This document shows positions 8,697 through 18,514 of a stretch of 64,000 bases of DNA, in pieces. The notes beneath the pieces are model-generated. The model saw nothing but the letters and a program-made list of their open reading frames with translations. It made no database searches and was not told where the DNA came from. The DNA is from Chryseobacterium sp. CH25 (GTDB lineage: Bacteria > Bacteroidota > Bacteroidia > Flavobacteriales > Weeksellaceae). The position numbers and the translations under genes are program-made. Location of the stretch: positions 434,001 to 498,000 of the forward strand of contig NZ_NRQT01000001.1 of the NCBI RefSeq assembly GCF_004119455.1. Reading direction: 5' to 3'. Every line of letters starts with the position of its first letter. Position 1 is the first letter of the stretch.

Positions 8697-9014
8697 TTAT
8701 ACCAAAAATATTTTTCTCCATTTTGCTATGGTATTACGGCTTAGTTTAAAATGAAGGGCTACCTGGCTATTATTCAGTTTATGTTCTTTCTGATAATCCA
8801 AAATACTAAGAATATCAGTTGTTTTATATGAACGATACTTGCTGTTGTTTTTTTCAGAAGCCCCGAAGATAATGGTATTAAGCTTCAGAATATCCAAGGC
8901 TAAAAGTTCATTTTTGGACAATAAATATTCGCACAGACCATATTTATTCGGGTATTTACTGATAATCATGTCTGTGTAAATCTGTTTAAAATCCGGTTGT
9001 TTATATTTTTCCAT
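8697..9014 (-). CDS. Small helix-turn-helix protein, second of a pair
   Basis: A 105-residue basic protein. The C-terminal half contains a transposase-like HTH: LNNSQVALHFKLSRNTIAKW then RKIF. The N-terminal part (DFKQIYTDMIISKYPNKYGL) has no motif I know. The gene starts 24 bp after the stop of the repaired HTH gene at 9039-9466, so the two are probably cotranscribed. Similar two-gene HTH pairs are common in Chryseobacterium and are usually annotated as transposase-like or hypothetical. There is no DDE catalytic gene or terminal inverted repeat nearby, so I do not call an insertion sequence. Confidence 0.65.
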   Translation of the reverse strand: MEKYKQPDFKQIYTDMIISKYPNKYGLCEYLLSKNELLALDILKLNTIIFGASEKNNSKYRSYKTTDILSILDYQKEHKLNNSQVALHFKLSRNTIAKWRKIFLV

Positions 9015-9038
9015 ATTTTAATTCTCTCTATATCCGGT

Positions 9039-9466
9039 TTACTTACTGTATTTATCAATCCATTTATAAAGGGTTGTTTTGGGAATTTTATACCGTATAA
9101 CAATTTCTTCCTTTGTCATTTTGCTATTTTTTATCTGTTCAAGAATAAAATCTATGACTTCCCGGGTATAAATATTTTTACGGAACCGGGGTAATCCTGT
9201 TTTTTATCTGCAGATGAAGCGTTTTTCGTTTTGGGGGTGGCCGGAGCATAAAGAATAAGGTGCTGGGAATAGATTCTGAAGAAATCATATTCCAAAAGTT
9301 TACTCCATTTCAGTAAAATTTGGGTATCCAGGCTGCCGCAGGTATACATTTCTCCAACTTCTTTTTCTGTACAATGCAGAAAATTACAGATACGGGATAG
9401 TTCTACTCTGCTTTCAGCAACAGCAGTTTTGATGAGATTTCCTATATGAATGTTTTTATAATTCAT
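9039..9466 (-). pseudogene. HTH (transposase-like) protein, frameshifted in a T run
   Basis: The ATG at 9464-9466 opens MNYKNIHIGNLIKTAVAESR, but the frame ends early at 9152. Adding one T to the six-T run at 9200-9205 joins it to KTGLPRFRKNIYTREVIDFI and an HTH tail ending LYKWIDKYSK with a stop at 9039-9041. The repaired protein is about 142 residues: an N-terminal region containing HCTEKEVGEMY and LLKWSKLLEYDFFRIYSQHL, a variable linker, and a C-terminal HTH (EEIVIRYKIPKTTLYKW). This order is typical of an abundant Chryseobacterium family of unknown role. The gene is upstream of the related HTH gene ending at 8697. The deletion matches the window-wide homopolymer pattern. Confidence 0.75.
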
Positions 9467-9620
9467 TCTTCTTCTTTTTAAAATACTGCCAACCTTTCAT
9501 TAATAAGAAGGCAGTATTTATAATCAATTTGTGTTTTGTTCAAAGGGATAAGTCAAAGGCTTCAAAAGAACGATCTTATGTATCTTTTTATCAACTTAAT
9601 CATAACAGATACTTTAAAGG

Positions 9621-9647
9621 TTCCGGCGGGGCGGAGCCCCGCCGGAA
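9621..9647. terminator. GC-rich perfect hairpin, likely terminator
   Basis: TTCCGGCGGGGC and GCCCCGCCGGAA form a perfect 12-bp stem with a GGA loop. It lies 7 bp after the stop of the secreted-protein gene (minus strand). No clear T tract follows on either strand. Its GC content is striking in this AT-rich DNA. Confidence 0.6.
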
Positions 9648-9654
9648 TTCAATA

Positions 9655-10914
9655 TTAAGAAGACATTCTTTGTGCTGTAATATGAATACGTCTGATGTTA
9701 TTGGCAGGAATTGTATCGTTTAAGTTATCTACATAAACAAAAACGGTTAATCGATACCAAACTCCATCAATAGCAAGATCTATAGTTTCTATTTCCTGAG
9801 AATCATCAGAGCTGCTGGTAGCAGTAATAGGTGTTGAAGCACTGTTCATATTATCTCCCCAGTTAAGATAGATCCCGTTATCTGTTTCTACATATCCTCC
9901 CGGAGCTACTAAAATATTGGCCCGTCTAAAACGGTCTACACTGGATAGTGCTGAATACCACATTTTAACATTACTGGAAGATACATTCACTAATCTCGGA
10001 TTGTAAGTCACTCCACCCGACCCTGTATTAGAACTGGACAAAAATCTAATATCCAATCTAACTTTTCCACCTAAAATAGGTGCATCCGGAATCATCGTAC
10101 TCAATAATCCTGTTGTAGTGGCAAGAACCTCATATGTGAAGAACTGATATTCTCCCGGGCTAAGTTTCTTACCGCCACCTACTTCTGCATTACACGTCTG
10201 TCCGCCGACGGAAACAGGAAATACCGTTGTATTAGGGCTGGAGACTGTAGGGGTTCCGGAGACTGTATAGGTTAAACTTCCTGATCCCTGTGCAAAATTT
10301 CCTTGTGTAAGGGTTGCGGTAAGTCCGTTTACGGGTCCTATTACCTGTCCAGCATATATTCCACCGTTTCCTCCTGTATAAGGAATTGTCATTGTTCCCT
10401 GAAAAGGAGTTCCGGCAGTATACGTTAAGGGGTCAAGATTAGCATCGGTACATCTTAAGGCTCCTATGCTTCCCTGCTGTAATGAACGTCCATCCAAAGG
10501 TCTCCATTGGGAGCCGTCCCAATATACATATCCTGCATAGGTAAATGTAGATTGAGTTCCCAGATTATAAACCAACAGTCCTGTAGCCGGACTGGGAATT
10601 GTAGAAGCGTCGTTATAAGCCGTTAAAGCTACTCTTGGCCCCAGAAAGCCTTTCTGCTTTCCAGATACCAACTGACTGACATTAAGTTCCAGCATTGCAG
10701 ACAGATCAGGTGATGTAGTTCCCACCCCAACACTTCCATCGGCTGTTACTACAAAATCATTGGCCTGTTGCACTCCCGTAGGACTTCCTGTGCCATTATT
10801 ATCTTTTTTCCCATCAATATTAAAGATTCCCTGTGGATTGGGAGTATTGATGCCAACTTGTGAATAGTTGAGCGAGTAAGCCATTACAAATAATGGTAGT
10901 AGATACTTTTTCAT
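9655..10914 (-). CDS. Secreted flavobacterial surface protein of unknown function
   Basis: A 419-residue protein with a signal peptide (MKKYLLPLFVMAYSLNYSQ) followed by VGINTPNPQG and VGVGTTSPDLSAMLELN. These are the opening repeats seen in many Flavobacteriia secreted proteins that resemble tail-fibre or head-domain proteins. The middle part is Gly/Thr/Ser-rich with putative beta-repeats (residues about 160-240), and the C-terminal 170 residues form a probable beta-sandwich. I see no clear T9SS type A or B sorting domain at the end. It is monocistronic and followed by a strong GC-rich hairpin. A structural or adhesive surface role is inferred only from composition. Confidence 0.75.
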   Translation of the reverse strand: MKKYLLPLFVMAYSLNYSQVGINTPNPQGIFNIDGKKDNNGTGSPTGVQQANDFVVTADGSVGVGTTSPDLSAMLELNVSQLVSGKQKGFLGPRVALTAYNDASTIPSPATGLLVYNLGTQSTFTYAGYVYWDGSQWRPLDGRSLQQGSIGALRCTDANLDPLTYTAGTPFQGTMTIPYTGGNGGIYAGQVIGPVNGLTATLTQGNFAQGSGSLTYTVSGTPTVSSPNTTVFPVSVGGQTCNAEVGGGKKLSPGEYQFFTYEVLATTTGLLSTMIPDAPILGGKVRLDIRFLSSSNTGSGGVTYNPRLVNVSSSNVKMWYSALSSVDRFRRANILVAPGGYVETDNGIYLNWGDNMNSASTPITATSSSDDSQEIETIDLAIDGVWYRLTVFVYVDNLNDTIPANNIRRIHITAQRMSS

Positions 10915-11564
10915 TCTGTGTTTATTGTATTTAAATTGATTGTTAATATGGTTTTAGCTAAAGAAGCTTTCTGCTACATTACATTGATAATTTTGTTCCT
11001 ATAAGCAAATGATATTTCTTTGATTTTTTTTGATCTTCTAAACCTTGATATCTGATAAAAACAGCACCCATAAAATAAGCATGGGAATACTTTTTTATAA
11101 GTACATTTTCATTTTCTCAATTATATTTTCACCGTCATAAATATTGATGCAATGTTATAGTTATTTTATACTCAACCCAAGAAAACCGATACGCTACAGA
11201 TACACTACAAGCTCATAAACACATACGTCACAGATACTATAAACATAAAAACAAACACTTTAAAATATTGAAAACAAAATACTTAAAATAAATAACTCTA
11301 TTTTTTCAAAAATTGGAATTATTTTAAATATTGAATTAAAAATAAACCTTACTTAAAAAGTATTTTATACACCATTTTATTCCATATATCTTATAGAAAT
11401 AAAATTTTTCAGGAATTTCAATTCAGTTTTATAGAATTATTCCGGATAATTGAAAAGCATCTTTTATGTCCTTTACATTTTTAAAAATAAACCTATACAT
11501 ACGATATGCAAGTTTTCTATTTATTTCAAATAAAACTGAACGAGCTTTGTCTCTTTTTATTCAA
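10915..11564. other. 650-base gene-free, AT-rich divergent intergenic region
   Basis: This lies between the minus-strand secreted protein and the plus-strand YcaQ-like gene. No coding frame, RNA gene or clear repeat is supported. Around 11190-11240 there are loosely repeated CTACAGATAC / CACAGATACT words, too irregular to be called a tandem repeat. Confidence 0.5.
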
Positions 11565-11572
11565 TACATTTG
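11565..11572 (+). promoter_or_regulatory. Putative -7 box for the YcaQ-like gene
   Basis: TACATTTG matches TAnnTTTG. It lies only 12 bp before the ATG at 11585, so transcription would begin a few bases before the start codon and the mRNA would be almost leaderless. A TTTG is present about 15 bases upstream, closer than the usual 19. Confidence 0.5.
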
Positions 11573-11584
11573 TATTCTATTGAC

Positions 11585-12784
11585 ATGAAAAACATACCTG
11601 AATTACAAACATTACAGCTGATCACTTTAGAACGTCAGGGGCTGGTACAGACTGCTCCGTTCGGATCCGGAAAAGAAGCTGTGCTTACTGCCCTGAAACA
11701 CCTTGGATATATACAGATTGATACATTATCAGTGGTGGAGAGAGCACATCATCATACTTTATGGACCAGAATTCCTGATTTTCAGACTGATTATCTGGAA
11801 GAGCTTGTAGAGGAACGTAAAATATTTGAATACTGGTTTCATGCCGCTTCTTACCTTCCGATGCAGGATTTCCGGTATGCATTACCTCAAATGCTTCACA
11901 TAAAACAAAGTGAATCCCACTATTATAATGCGGACAAAAAAGTTATGGAATATGTTGTAGACACTATCCGGGCTGAAGGTCCTAAAATGGCAAGAGATTT
12001 TGAGAGTAAAAAGGATAAAACCGGAAGCTGGTGGAACTGGAAGCCTGCAAAACTGGCTCTTGAAAGACTATTTATGCAGGGAGATCTGATGATAAGCGGA
12101 CGCAGCGGAATGCAGAAAACCTATGACCTTACAGAAAGAGTCTTACCATCGTCTATCAATACAACAGAGCCTACTCCACTTGAACTTGCTGAATATCTGA
12201 CAAAAACAGCTCTTCAGGCTTATGGTTTTACAACTTTAAAACAGATAACCCATCTCAGGAAAGGAGATCTATTGAAAAAAAATGTGAATTTGATCCTTCA
12301 GTCCTTACTTGAAAATGGAGAAATACAGAAAATCTCTATTGAAGGACTTCCAGCGATATTTATTCAGCATGATTTACTTGAAAAACGCAGTGATACAACC
12401 GGTTCAGCTGTGAGATTATTATCACCGTTTGACAATTCCATTATTCACCGTGACCGTGTTAAACAGATTTTTGATTTTGATTTCCGTCTTGAATGTTATG
12501 TTCCCAAAGAAAAAAGACAATATGGCTATTTCTGTCTGCCAATCTTATTTGGAAATACATTTATGGGAAGAGTGGATTGCAAGGCCCATAGAAAGGATAA
12601 AAGACTGGAGCTGATCCATCTGCATATTGAGAATACAAACATTACTCCGGAGTTGTGGCTACCCTCTTTTACTGATGCTGTAAAGCGTTTTACATCCTTT
12701 AATGGCTGTGAATCCCTGCTACTGACGAAGGTAAGTCCATCAAAACTTAAAAATACAATTCTTAAAGCTTTGTTGAAACAATAA
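11585..12784 (+). CDS. YcaQ-family winged-helix DNA glycosylase-like protein
   Basis: A 399-residue protein of the winged-helix YcaQ/AlkX family. E. coli YcaQ unhooks DNA interstrand crosslinks by hydrolysing N-glycosidic bonds. The family's catalytic QxD motif appears as QID at residues 44-46 in GYIQIDTLSVVERAHHHTLW. The segment WFHAASYLPMQDFRYALP and the later SPFDNSIIHRDRVKQIFDF are also typical. A TTG at 11570 would add five residues; the ATG is preferred. Length fits. It is a single gene downstream of its own -7 box. Repair of alkylation or crosslink damage is expected from the family; it has not been shown here. Confidence 0.88.
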   Translation: MKNIPELQTLQLITLERQGLVQTAPFGSGKEAVLTALKHLGYIQIDTLSVVERAHHHTLWTRIPDFQTDYLEELVEERKIFEYWFHAASYLPMQDFRYALPQMLHIKQSESHYYNADKKVMEYVVDTIRAEGPKMARDFESKKDKTGSWWNWKPAKLALERLFMQGDLMISGRSGMQKTYDLTERVLPSSINTTEPTPLELAEYLTKTALQAYGFTTLKQITHLRKGDLLKKNVNLILQSLLENGEIQKISIEGLPAIFIQHDLLEKRSDTTGSAVRLLSPFDNSIIHRDRVKQIFDFDFRLECYVPKEKRQYGYFCLPILFGNTFMGRVDCKAHRKDKRLELIHLHIENTNITPELWLPSFTDAVKRFTSFNGCESLLLTKVSPSKLKNTILKALLKQ

Positions 12785-12890
12785 CGATAGAAGAATCTGC
12801 ACATCCTGGAACTGCAGGTTTTATTTTTTGCTTTACAAGCTTCTACTTCTGTATCTATTCGGGAGTAGTATTTCTGTTTATTTTTATAAA

Positions 12891-14014
12891 TCAAAAACGG
12901 ATAAGCTTCTGAATCTCATCCTGATATTTTCTGTTCTTTTTTCTGATTTTCAAAGCGGCATAAAGCAACAGACCTGTTATTAATGAACCTGCTATCACAA
13001 CGACAGTAATAAGCATATTATCTTCTGTAATTTCTCTGCTTTTTTAGCCATTTCTTTATTATGAATATCAATAGCGTGATTAATGGAGCGTAATTCGTTT
13101 TGTTCTTTTTCTGCGTTTACCTCAAAGGCTTTTCTGTTATACAGTTTATAAAGCTGCTGGTTACCCATGGCTAAATAATTATCAGACATTTCTTTATAAA
13201 TTCCCTCATTCAGCGTAAGATCTCCTATTTCTTCAGATAAATGCTGTGCTTTTAAAAGTTGGTCTAATGCAACCTGGTTCTGATGATTGTATTTATTCAT
13301 TTCTGCCAATCCCTTCAGTGCAAATGCTTCTAAACTTTTGGCTTCGATAAGACGGGCAAATTCCATTGATTTCATGAATGCCAACTCTGCATTTTTCAGT
13401 TGGTTGAGAAAAAGATAACAGTACCCGATATTATAGTACACAATACTCTGATTAAAATAAGTCTTTTTCTCTTTTACCTTATCAAAATTTTTAACTGCAA
13501 TCAAAAATTCCTGAAGAGCAATCTCCGGATTAGACTGGCTTTTATGAATCATTCCGCGCAAAGCATAACTTCTTGCTGTTTCAAAATATTTATCAGGGTC
13601 ATCTTCGGGAAACTGTGATAAGTACTCTCCTGCTTCATCTATTGTTTCCAGACTTTTACTGAAGAAATCCATCTGCTGATACTGAAATGCAATAGCCACT
13701 AACACTCTGGTTTTTATAGCCGGATCATCCGTTTTCTTTACCAATTCTCTTGCTTCCAGCAGGTATCTTAAAGACGCATCAAAGTCTCTTTTAGCAATAT
13801 TTGCAGTAGAAAGAATCAGATAAATTTTAACCAGTCTTTTGACCTCTTTTTCTTTCTGCAATAGTTTTTTCCCGATCCGGATGGCATTCTCCGGATTATT
13901 ATAGATCTCCTGATTGGCTTTTTTCATCAGGGAATCATAGGAATATTTTTGTCCGGAAAGACTGACCTGGCAGAATAAAAACAGGAAGAAAACAAATTGA
14001 AAAACTCTATTCAT
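12891..14014 (-). CDS. TPR sensor with membrane segment but no HTH domain (frameshifted near C-terminus)
   Basis: As sequenced, the frame starts at 14014 and stops at 12995 (339 residues). Adding one T to the six-T run at 13040-13045 instead gives REITEDNML, a membrane segment (LITVVVIAGSLITGLLLYAA), KIRKKNRKYQDEI and a stop at 12891-12893. The repaired protein has a signal peptide (up to LSGQ), about six TPR-like repeats and one C-terminal membrane helix. It thus mirrors the neighbouring TPR-AraC protein but ends shortly after the membrane helix, without a DNA-binding domain. Its start overlaps the stop of that gene by 4 bp (ATGA), indicating translational coupling. It may pair with or buffer the larger sensor. 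Similar TPR-membrane proteins in Bacteroidota are uncharacterised. Confidence 0.78.
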
Positions 14015-15603
14015 GACTTTTTATTCTTTATAATTTCCTGAATGTAGTGATTGGGAGACATTCCTGTAATGGATTTAAACACATTGGTAAATGCTCCATG
14101 GGAAGAAAAGCCCGCAAACTCAGCAAGATAGCTCACTTTATAATTAAGATAAGCCGGGTCTGTTCTTAAGAGATAAGCTACATGACTAATTCTCAGATCA
14201 TTAATATACCCGTTAAAATTCTTTTCTTTTTTGCTGTTGATAACCTCTGAAAGATATTTGGGGTTGATTCCAGTTTCTGCGGAAAGAATGGAAATGGACA
14301 TATTTCTACTTAAATAATTCCTGGAGTTTTCCCATTCTTTAAGTTTTTCCAGGATTTCTTTTTCTTTTTCTTCTGAGAGTTTTGCTATGTCTTTATCCTG
14401 TGCCCTGTTTTCTTTTGGATGAGATGTTTTAGAAGTTTTAGTATGAACTGCCAAAACCATGATTTCCTTTTGCTTCTCAAAAAATATGAGTTGCTTTTTC
14501 AAATCTCTGCCTCTTCTTAATTCATAATAAAAACAAACCAGCGTACCTATAATAAGGAGCAGAATACCTCCAACAATAAACTGTACCTGTTTTAATTTAC
14601 TTTGTTTTTGATAGCTAATATTCTTTTTATGATAAATTTCCAACAGCTTAACGATGTACTGTATTCCTTCTTTTTTATTGGAATCCAGCTTTGATTTTAA
14701 ATCTGTATAAAGATTATTATAATATGAATATTTTTCAGTGTCATTAAGTGCCAGATAGTTTTTGGTAAGCAATTCGTAGAAAATAAGCTTCATATCATTG
14801 TAAGGCATATATTCAATTTTTGCAAACCCTTTTTCAAGATATAAAACAGCAGTTGTATACTCTTCTTTTTGAAAATAATAGCGTGACACTGCTTCATAAG
14901 CAAAAGCTGTCAGAAAGGGGTATTTTCCTTCGCTCTCAATTTCAAGTATAACCTTATCAAGTTGTTTTTTAGATTCATACAATCTATTATTCTTCATTAA
15001 AGATAATGACCGAAAGATCATGTTTTCCTGTCTGGTGATTGTATTTTCTTCGTTATTATAATCGAGATACCGATCGCTTTTGTCAAAATTTTTCAGGGTA
15101 TAATCATATTTTCCGGAAACACCATCGTTAATCGCCTGAAGCTGATACAACTTTGCAAGCGTCATTCTGACTTTTACATTGCTGACATTTTGTAAACTCT
15201 GATCTGTAAGAATATCTGCAATAATCTTTCTGGATTGATCATACAATCCTAAATTCTGATACTGATCTGCAAGATTAAAATCTCCGAATAATTTCGAAAA
15301 ACGGGACTGTTTTACCTCCTGCCCATCCTCTTCCTTTTGGTTGGAAGTGTTAATTGCCTGAACATAATTTCCCTGCATTGCATAAGCCCATGAAATGATT
15401 TTACGGAGCATTATTTTATGTTCAATGTTTTTTTCGCTAATCAGAAGACTCTGAGAATAACGGATACAGTCTTCAGGATTTTGATATAATTTCTGAAAAG
15501 CCTTATCTGTTAAAATAGTAAAATCGGGGCCAGACTGACCTTTCATCAAGAAAGGACACAACAGTATAAAAAATAATATCAAAGTATTATTTTTTTGTAT
15601 CAT
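14011..15603 (-). CDS. TPR sensor with transmembrane helix and AraC-type DNA-binding domain
   Basis: A one-component regulator of about 530 residues: signal peptide (MIQKNNTLILFFILLCPFLM), periplasmic TPR-like repeats (about residues 25-330), one membrane helix (QFIVGGILLLIIGTLVCFYY), a coiled linker, and a C-terminal AraC HTH. The HTH shows NMSISILSAETGINPKYLSE and AEFAGFSSHGAFTNVFKSIT followed by GMSPNHYI, as usual for the family. An upstream ATG at 15672 would add 23 residues before the signal peptide, so 15603 is preferred. It is the first gene of a two-gene operon with 4-bp overlap. Such proteins bind an unknown periplasmic signal and control surface or nutrient genes; the divergent T9SS gene at 16017 is a candidate target by position only. 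Confidence 0.85.
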   Translation of the reverse strand: MIQKNNTLILFFILLCPFLMKGQSGPDFTILTDKAFQKLYQNPEDCIRYSQSLLISEKNIEHKIMLRKIISWAYAMQGNYVQAINTSNQKEEDGQEVKQSRFSKLFGDFNLADQYQNLGLYDQSRKIIADILTDQSLQNVSNVKVRMTLAKLYQLQAINDGVSGKYDYTLKNFDKSDRYLDYNNEENTITRQENMIFRSLSLMKNNRLYESKKQLDKVILEIESEGKYPFLTAFAYEAVSRYYFQKEEYTTAVLYLEKGFAKIEYMPYNDMKLIFYELLTKNYLALNDTEKYSYYNNLYTDLKSKLDSNKKEGIQYIVKLLEIYHKKNISYQKQSKLKQVQFIVGGILLLIIGTLVCFYYELRRGRDLKKQLIFFEKQKEIMVLAVHTKTSKTSHPKENRAQDKDIAKLSEEKEKEILEKLKEWENSRNYLSRNMSISILSAETGINPKYLSEVINSKKEKNFNGYINDLRISHVAYLLRTDPAYLNYKVSYLAEFAGFSSHGAFTNVFKSITGMSPNHYIQEIIKNKKS

Positions 15604-15761
15604 TTTCCAGAAACTATCTGTTTTTTGTTTGTTTTCCACCAATATTCCCACCAATATCCCAACTGTAAACAACTTTTTACAATCAATTAATTTACAGTAT
15701 TTTATATTTTAAATTCTTGTAAATCCAATGAATTTTGCAAGCCTATCCTTTTACCAGGCGC

Positions 15762-15769
15762 AAATATAA
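15762..15769 (-). promoter_or_regulatory. Putative -7 box for the TPR/AraC operon
   Basis: The minus strand reads TATATTTG, a full match to TAnnTTTG, with a TTGG about 15 bases upstream. It would give a 5' leader of roughly 150 bases before the start at 15603. The rest of the 344-base divergent gap to 16017 holds nothing else I can support. Confidence 0.45.
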
Positions 15770-16016
15770 CGTTAATATTGCTCCAAGCATAAAACAGATT
15801 CAAAATATTAGACTTATCTGCATTTTCATTGAAGAAAATATTACATATAACAGGTTATCATTAAAAAAACAAAATACTTCTTTTTGAGATTTTAACCGAA
15901 TAAATATTGAAAGGAATACTCCTGTTTTCTATCACCCCATCATCAAATTCCAACAGGATTTTCACTGAAAATAAACCTTGACAATGATAAATTCTTTTAA
16001 CATATAAACTATAAAA

Positions 16017-18289
16017 ATGAGAAAGCAATACTTATTATGGATGGCCTTACTCCTTCCATCCTGGCAACTGAGTGCCCAAAGCTACTGTACGCCTACAGCC
16101 GGAGCATCAAGTCAGGCCAATTACCTGAAGAATGCTATTTTTTCTGATCAGGGAGCTCTGTACTATGATGCCACTTCGTATCAGGCTTATGTAGATAATT
16201 CAGGGCAAATGGTTACTTCTTATCCCGGAGGAACTGTAAATGTTCATCTTGAACATAGTAGTGGTGGAACTAAATCCTATGTTTGGGTGGATTGGAATGC
16301 CGATGGTGATTTTGATGATTTCTATGAAAACCCTATATCTCCTTCTTCTTTTAGTATTGTTGATGAACAATTTTTTATTCCACCAAGCCAAGTGCCGGGA
16401 ATATACAGAATAAGAGTACAATCTGGGACCTCAATAACAACTCCTGCAAATCCTTGTGGCCCCAACAACTATGGCGGTTTTGTAGATTTTGGATTAAAGA
16501 TTGATCCTGCTCCAACCTGCTTTGCTCCATCAGCCTTAACAGCCTCTAATATTACAAATTCTACAGCAATTATCTCCTGGGCTGAGCCTTCTATCTTACC
16601 GGGAAGCGGATATGAGTATTATTATTCGTCTTCAAGTACTCCGCCATTAGCCTCTACACCAGCATCAGGAACAAGTACTCAAACTTCAGCTCCCATCAAT
16701 GGATTAGCGTCGTTTACGTCTTATTATATCTATGCCAGATCAGTTTGTGATGCTTCCGACAAGAGTGCATGGTCTTTAAGAGGGACCTTCAAAACAAAAT
16801 GTGATCCTATGGCCTCCATGTTTGAAAATTTTGAAAATGTTGCCAGTGGATCTAATGCTAACTGCTGGGATAAACTGGGAACAGGTTATTTGACTATCAG
16901 CACTGGAGCTGGAGTTAATAATACCAAAGGAATGACACAAAGTGCACTTAATTCTACAGATGTTTCTATTGCTGTCTTGCCGACATTCAATAATGTAAAT
17001 GCAGGAACTCACTGGCTACGTTTTAAGGCCAAAGTAAGCAGTAATCCAGGAGTACTAGATATAGGTTATATTACCAATGATACGGATGTTTCCACGTTTA
17101 CCACAATCCAGCCTGTTGCTATTAGTAACAAAGTATATGAGGGTTATGAATATAATGTAGTTATTCCGAATACTGTACCTGCTAATGCAAGACTTGCTAT
17201 AAGACATAATGGTGTACCAGCCGTAAACATATACTGGGACGAAGTATATTGGGAACCTAAACCTACCTGCCTTCCCGTTACCAATGTTACCACTTCAAAT
17301 ATTACAAGTTCATCTGTGGATGTAGCGTGGACAGCTTCTGTTTCATCTCCTACAGGGTATGATATTTATTACAGTCTGAATAATACCCCACCAACAACTA
17401 CTACTTCACCTAATATTATCAATATAGCAGGAAATTCTTATACCATCAACAACCTTGCTACTGCCAAGACCTATTATATTTGGGTGAGGCCAAGATGCAG
17501 CAGTACAGATCAAGGTCCATGGAGCTCCATCTCATCTATATTGACAGCCTGCGCGCCTGTTTCAAATCTGTCTGAAAATTTTGATACCTATAATACAGGG
17601 CTTATTACCAATGCACCCTGTTGGGCGAAGTTAACGGTTGGGCTTATTGCTTCAAGTAATATTGACGGAAATACTCCTGCTGCATCAGGAAACAGACATA
17701 TCATGCTGAGATCTATCTCGAGTGGAGACATTGCTATCGCTGTATTACCGGAATTCAGTAATGTGAGTGCCGGAACCCATCAGCTGAGATTTAAAGCATA
17801 CAGTACTTTAGTAACGGGTAAACTTAAAATAGGATATGTAACAGATCCGGCTAATGCCAGTTCATTTGTACTCATTCAGCAATTAGACATCACTAATACT
17901 TCTTATAACGCCAATTATTATACGGTAAATATTCCTAATACGGTTCCTGCCAATGCAAGGCTTGCTATCCGCAGTGATTTTGAAACCAGTGCTAAAGCAG
18001 TTTGTTATATAGATGACCTGTACTGGGAAAATGGATCATTGGGAACAACTGAAGTTTCAACTGCTCCGGAATTTATAGTATATCCGAATCCGTTCACAGA
18101 TACAATTAATATTTCTGCGGATCAAAAGGTTTCATCAATGGCAGTTTATGATACCTCAGGAAGGCTTACAAAAGAAATCACTAATCCGTCAGCATCAGTT
18201 TCTCTTAGGGATCTTCCAACAGGCATTTACTTAATTAAATGATATTCAAAAACGGAACAGCTAAAACAATAAAAGCTGTAAAAAAATAA
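16017..18289 (+). CDS. GEVED/FN3 cell-surface protein with T9SS type A sorting domain, frameshifted in the last 20 codons
   Basis: Signal peptide MRKQYLLWMALLLPSWQLSA, then a GEVED-type domain (YVWVDWNADGDFDDFYE, residues about 84-100), two fibronectin type III domains (about 160-255 and 415-505) and two similar MAM/choice-of-anchor-like segments, each ending in PNTVPANARLAIR. The C-terminus is a T9SS type A sorting domain beginning EFIVYPNPFTDTINI. As sequenced the frame stops at 18242 after LPTGIYLIK. One added A in the three-A run at 18237-18239 continues as MIFKNGTAKTIKAVKK with a stop at 18287-18289, which restores the usual basic end of the domain. An exported, surface-anchored adhesin or enzyme-less binding protein is likely. 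Confidence 0.85.
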
Positions 18290-18298
18290 TATGTTGTC

Positions 18299-18352
18299 AC
18301 TGTCATACGGAAGCGGCGGATTTATTTCTGCCGTTTCTGAGACAGTTTTTTT
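18299..18352 (+). terminator. Rho-independent terminator after the T9SS type A gene
   Basis: ACTGTC at 18299 pairs with GACAGT at 18341-18346, with inner pairing of AGCGGCGGA and TCTGCCGTT, followed by a run of Ts. Confidence 0.7.
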
Positions 18353-18514
18353 AACGGCTTCTATCTATGCTTTATATGAAAAAACTCTACTTATTATTCT
18401 CCCATTTTCCAAAAAACACACTTAGATGTTCTTATAGTCTAAAAAAACAAAATTAGGCACTCCTGACATTCTAAAAAACAGCAGTTTTCTAATTGTAAAA
18501 ACAAAAATCCCCTT

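Noticed and set aside
8697-9466. An insertion sequence
   Set aside because: Two transposase-like HTH proteins are present, but there is no DDE catalytic domain, no terminal inverted repeats and no target-site duplication.
11180-11250. A tandem repeat or CRISPR-like array upstream of the YcaQ-like gene
   Set aside because: The CTACAGATAC and CACAGATACT words are irregular in spacing and sequence and have no repeat-spacer structure.
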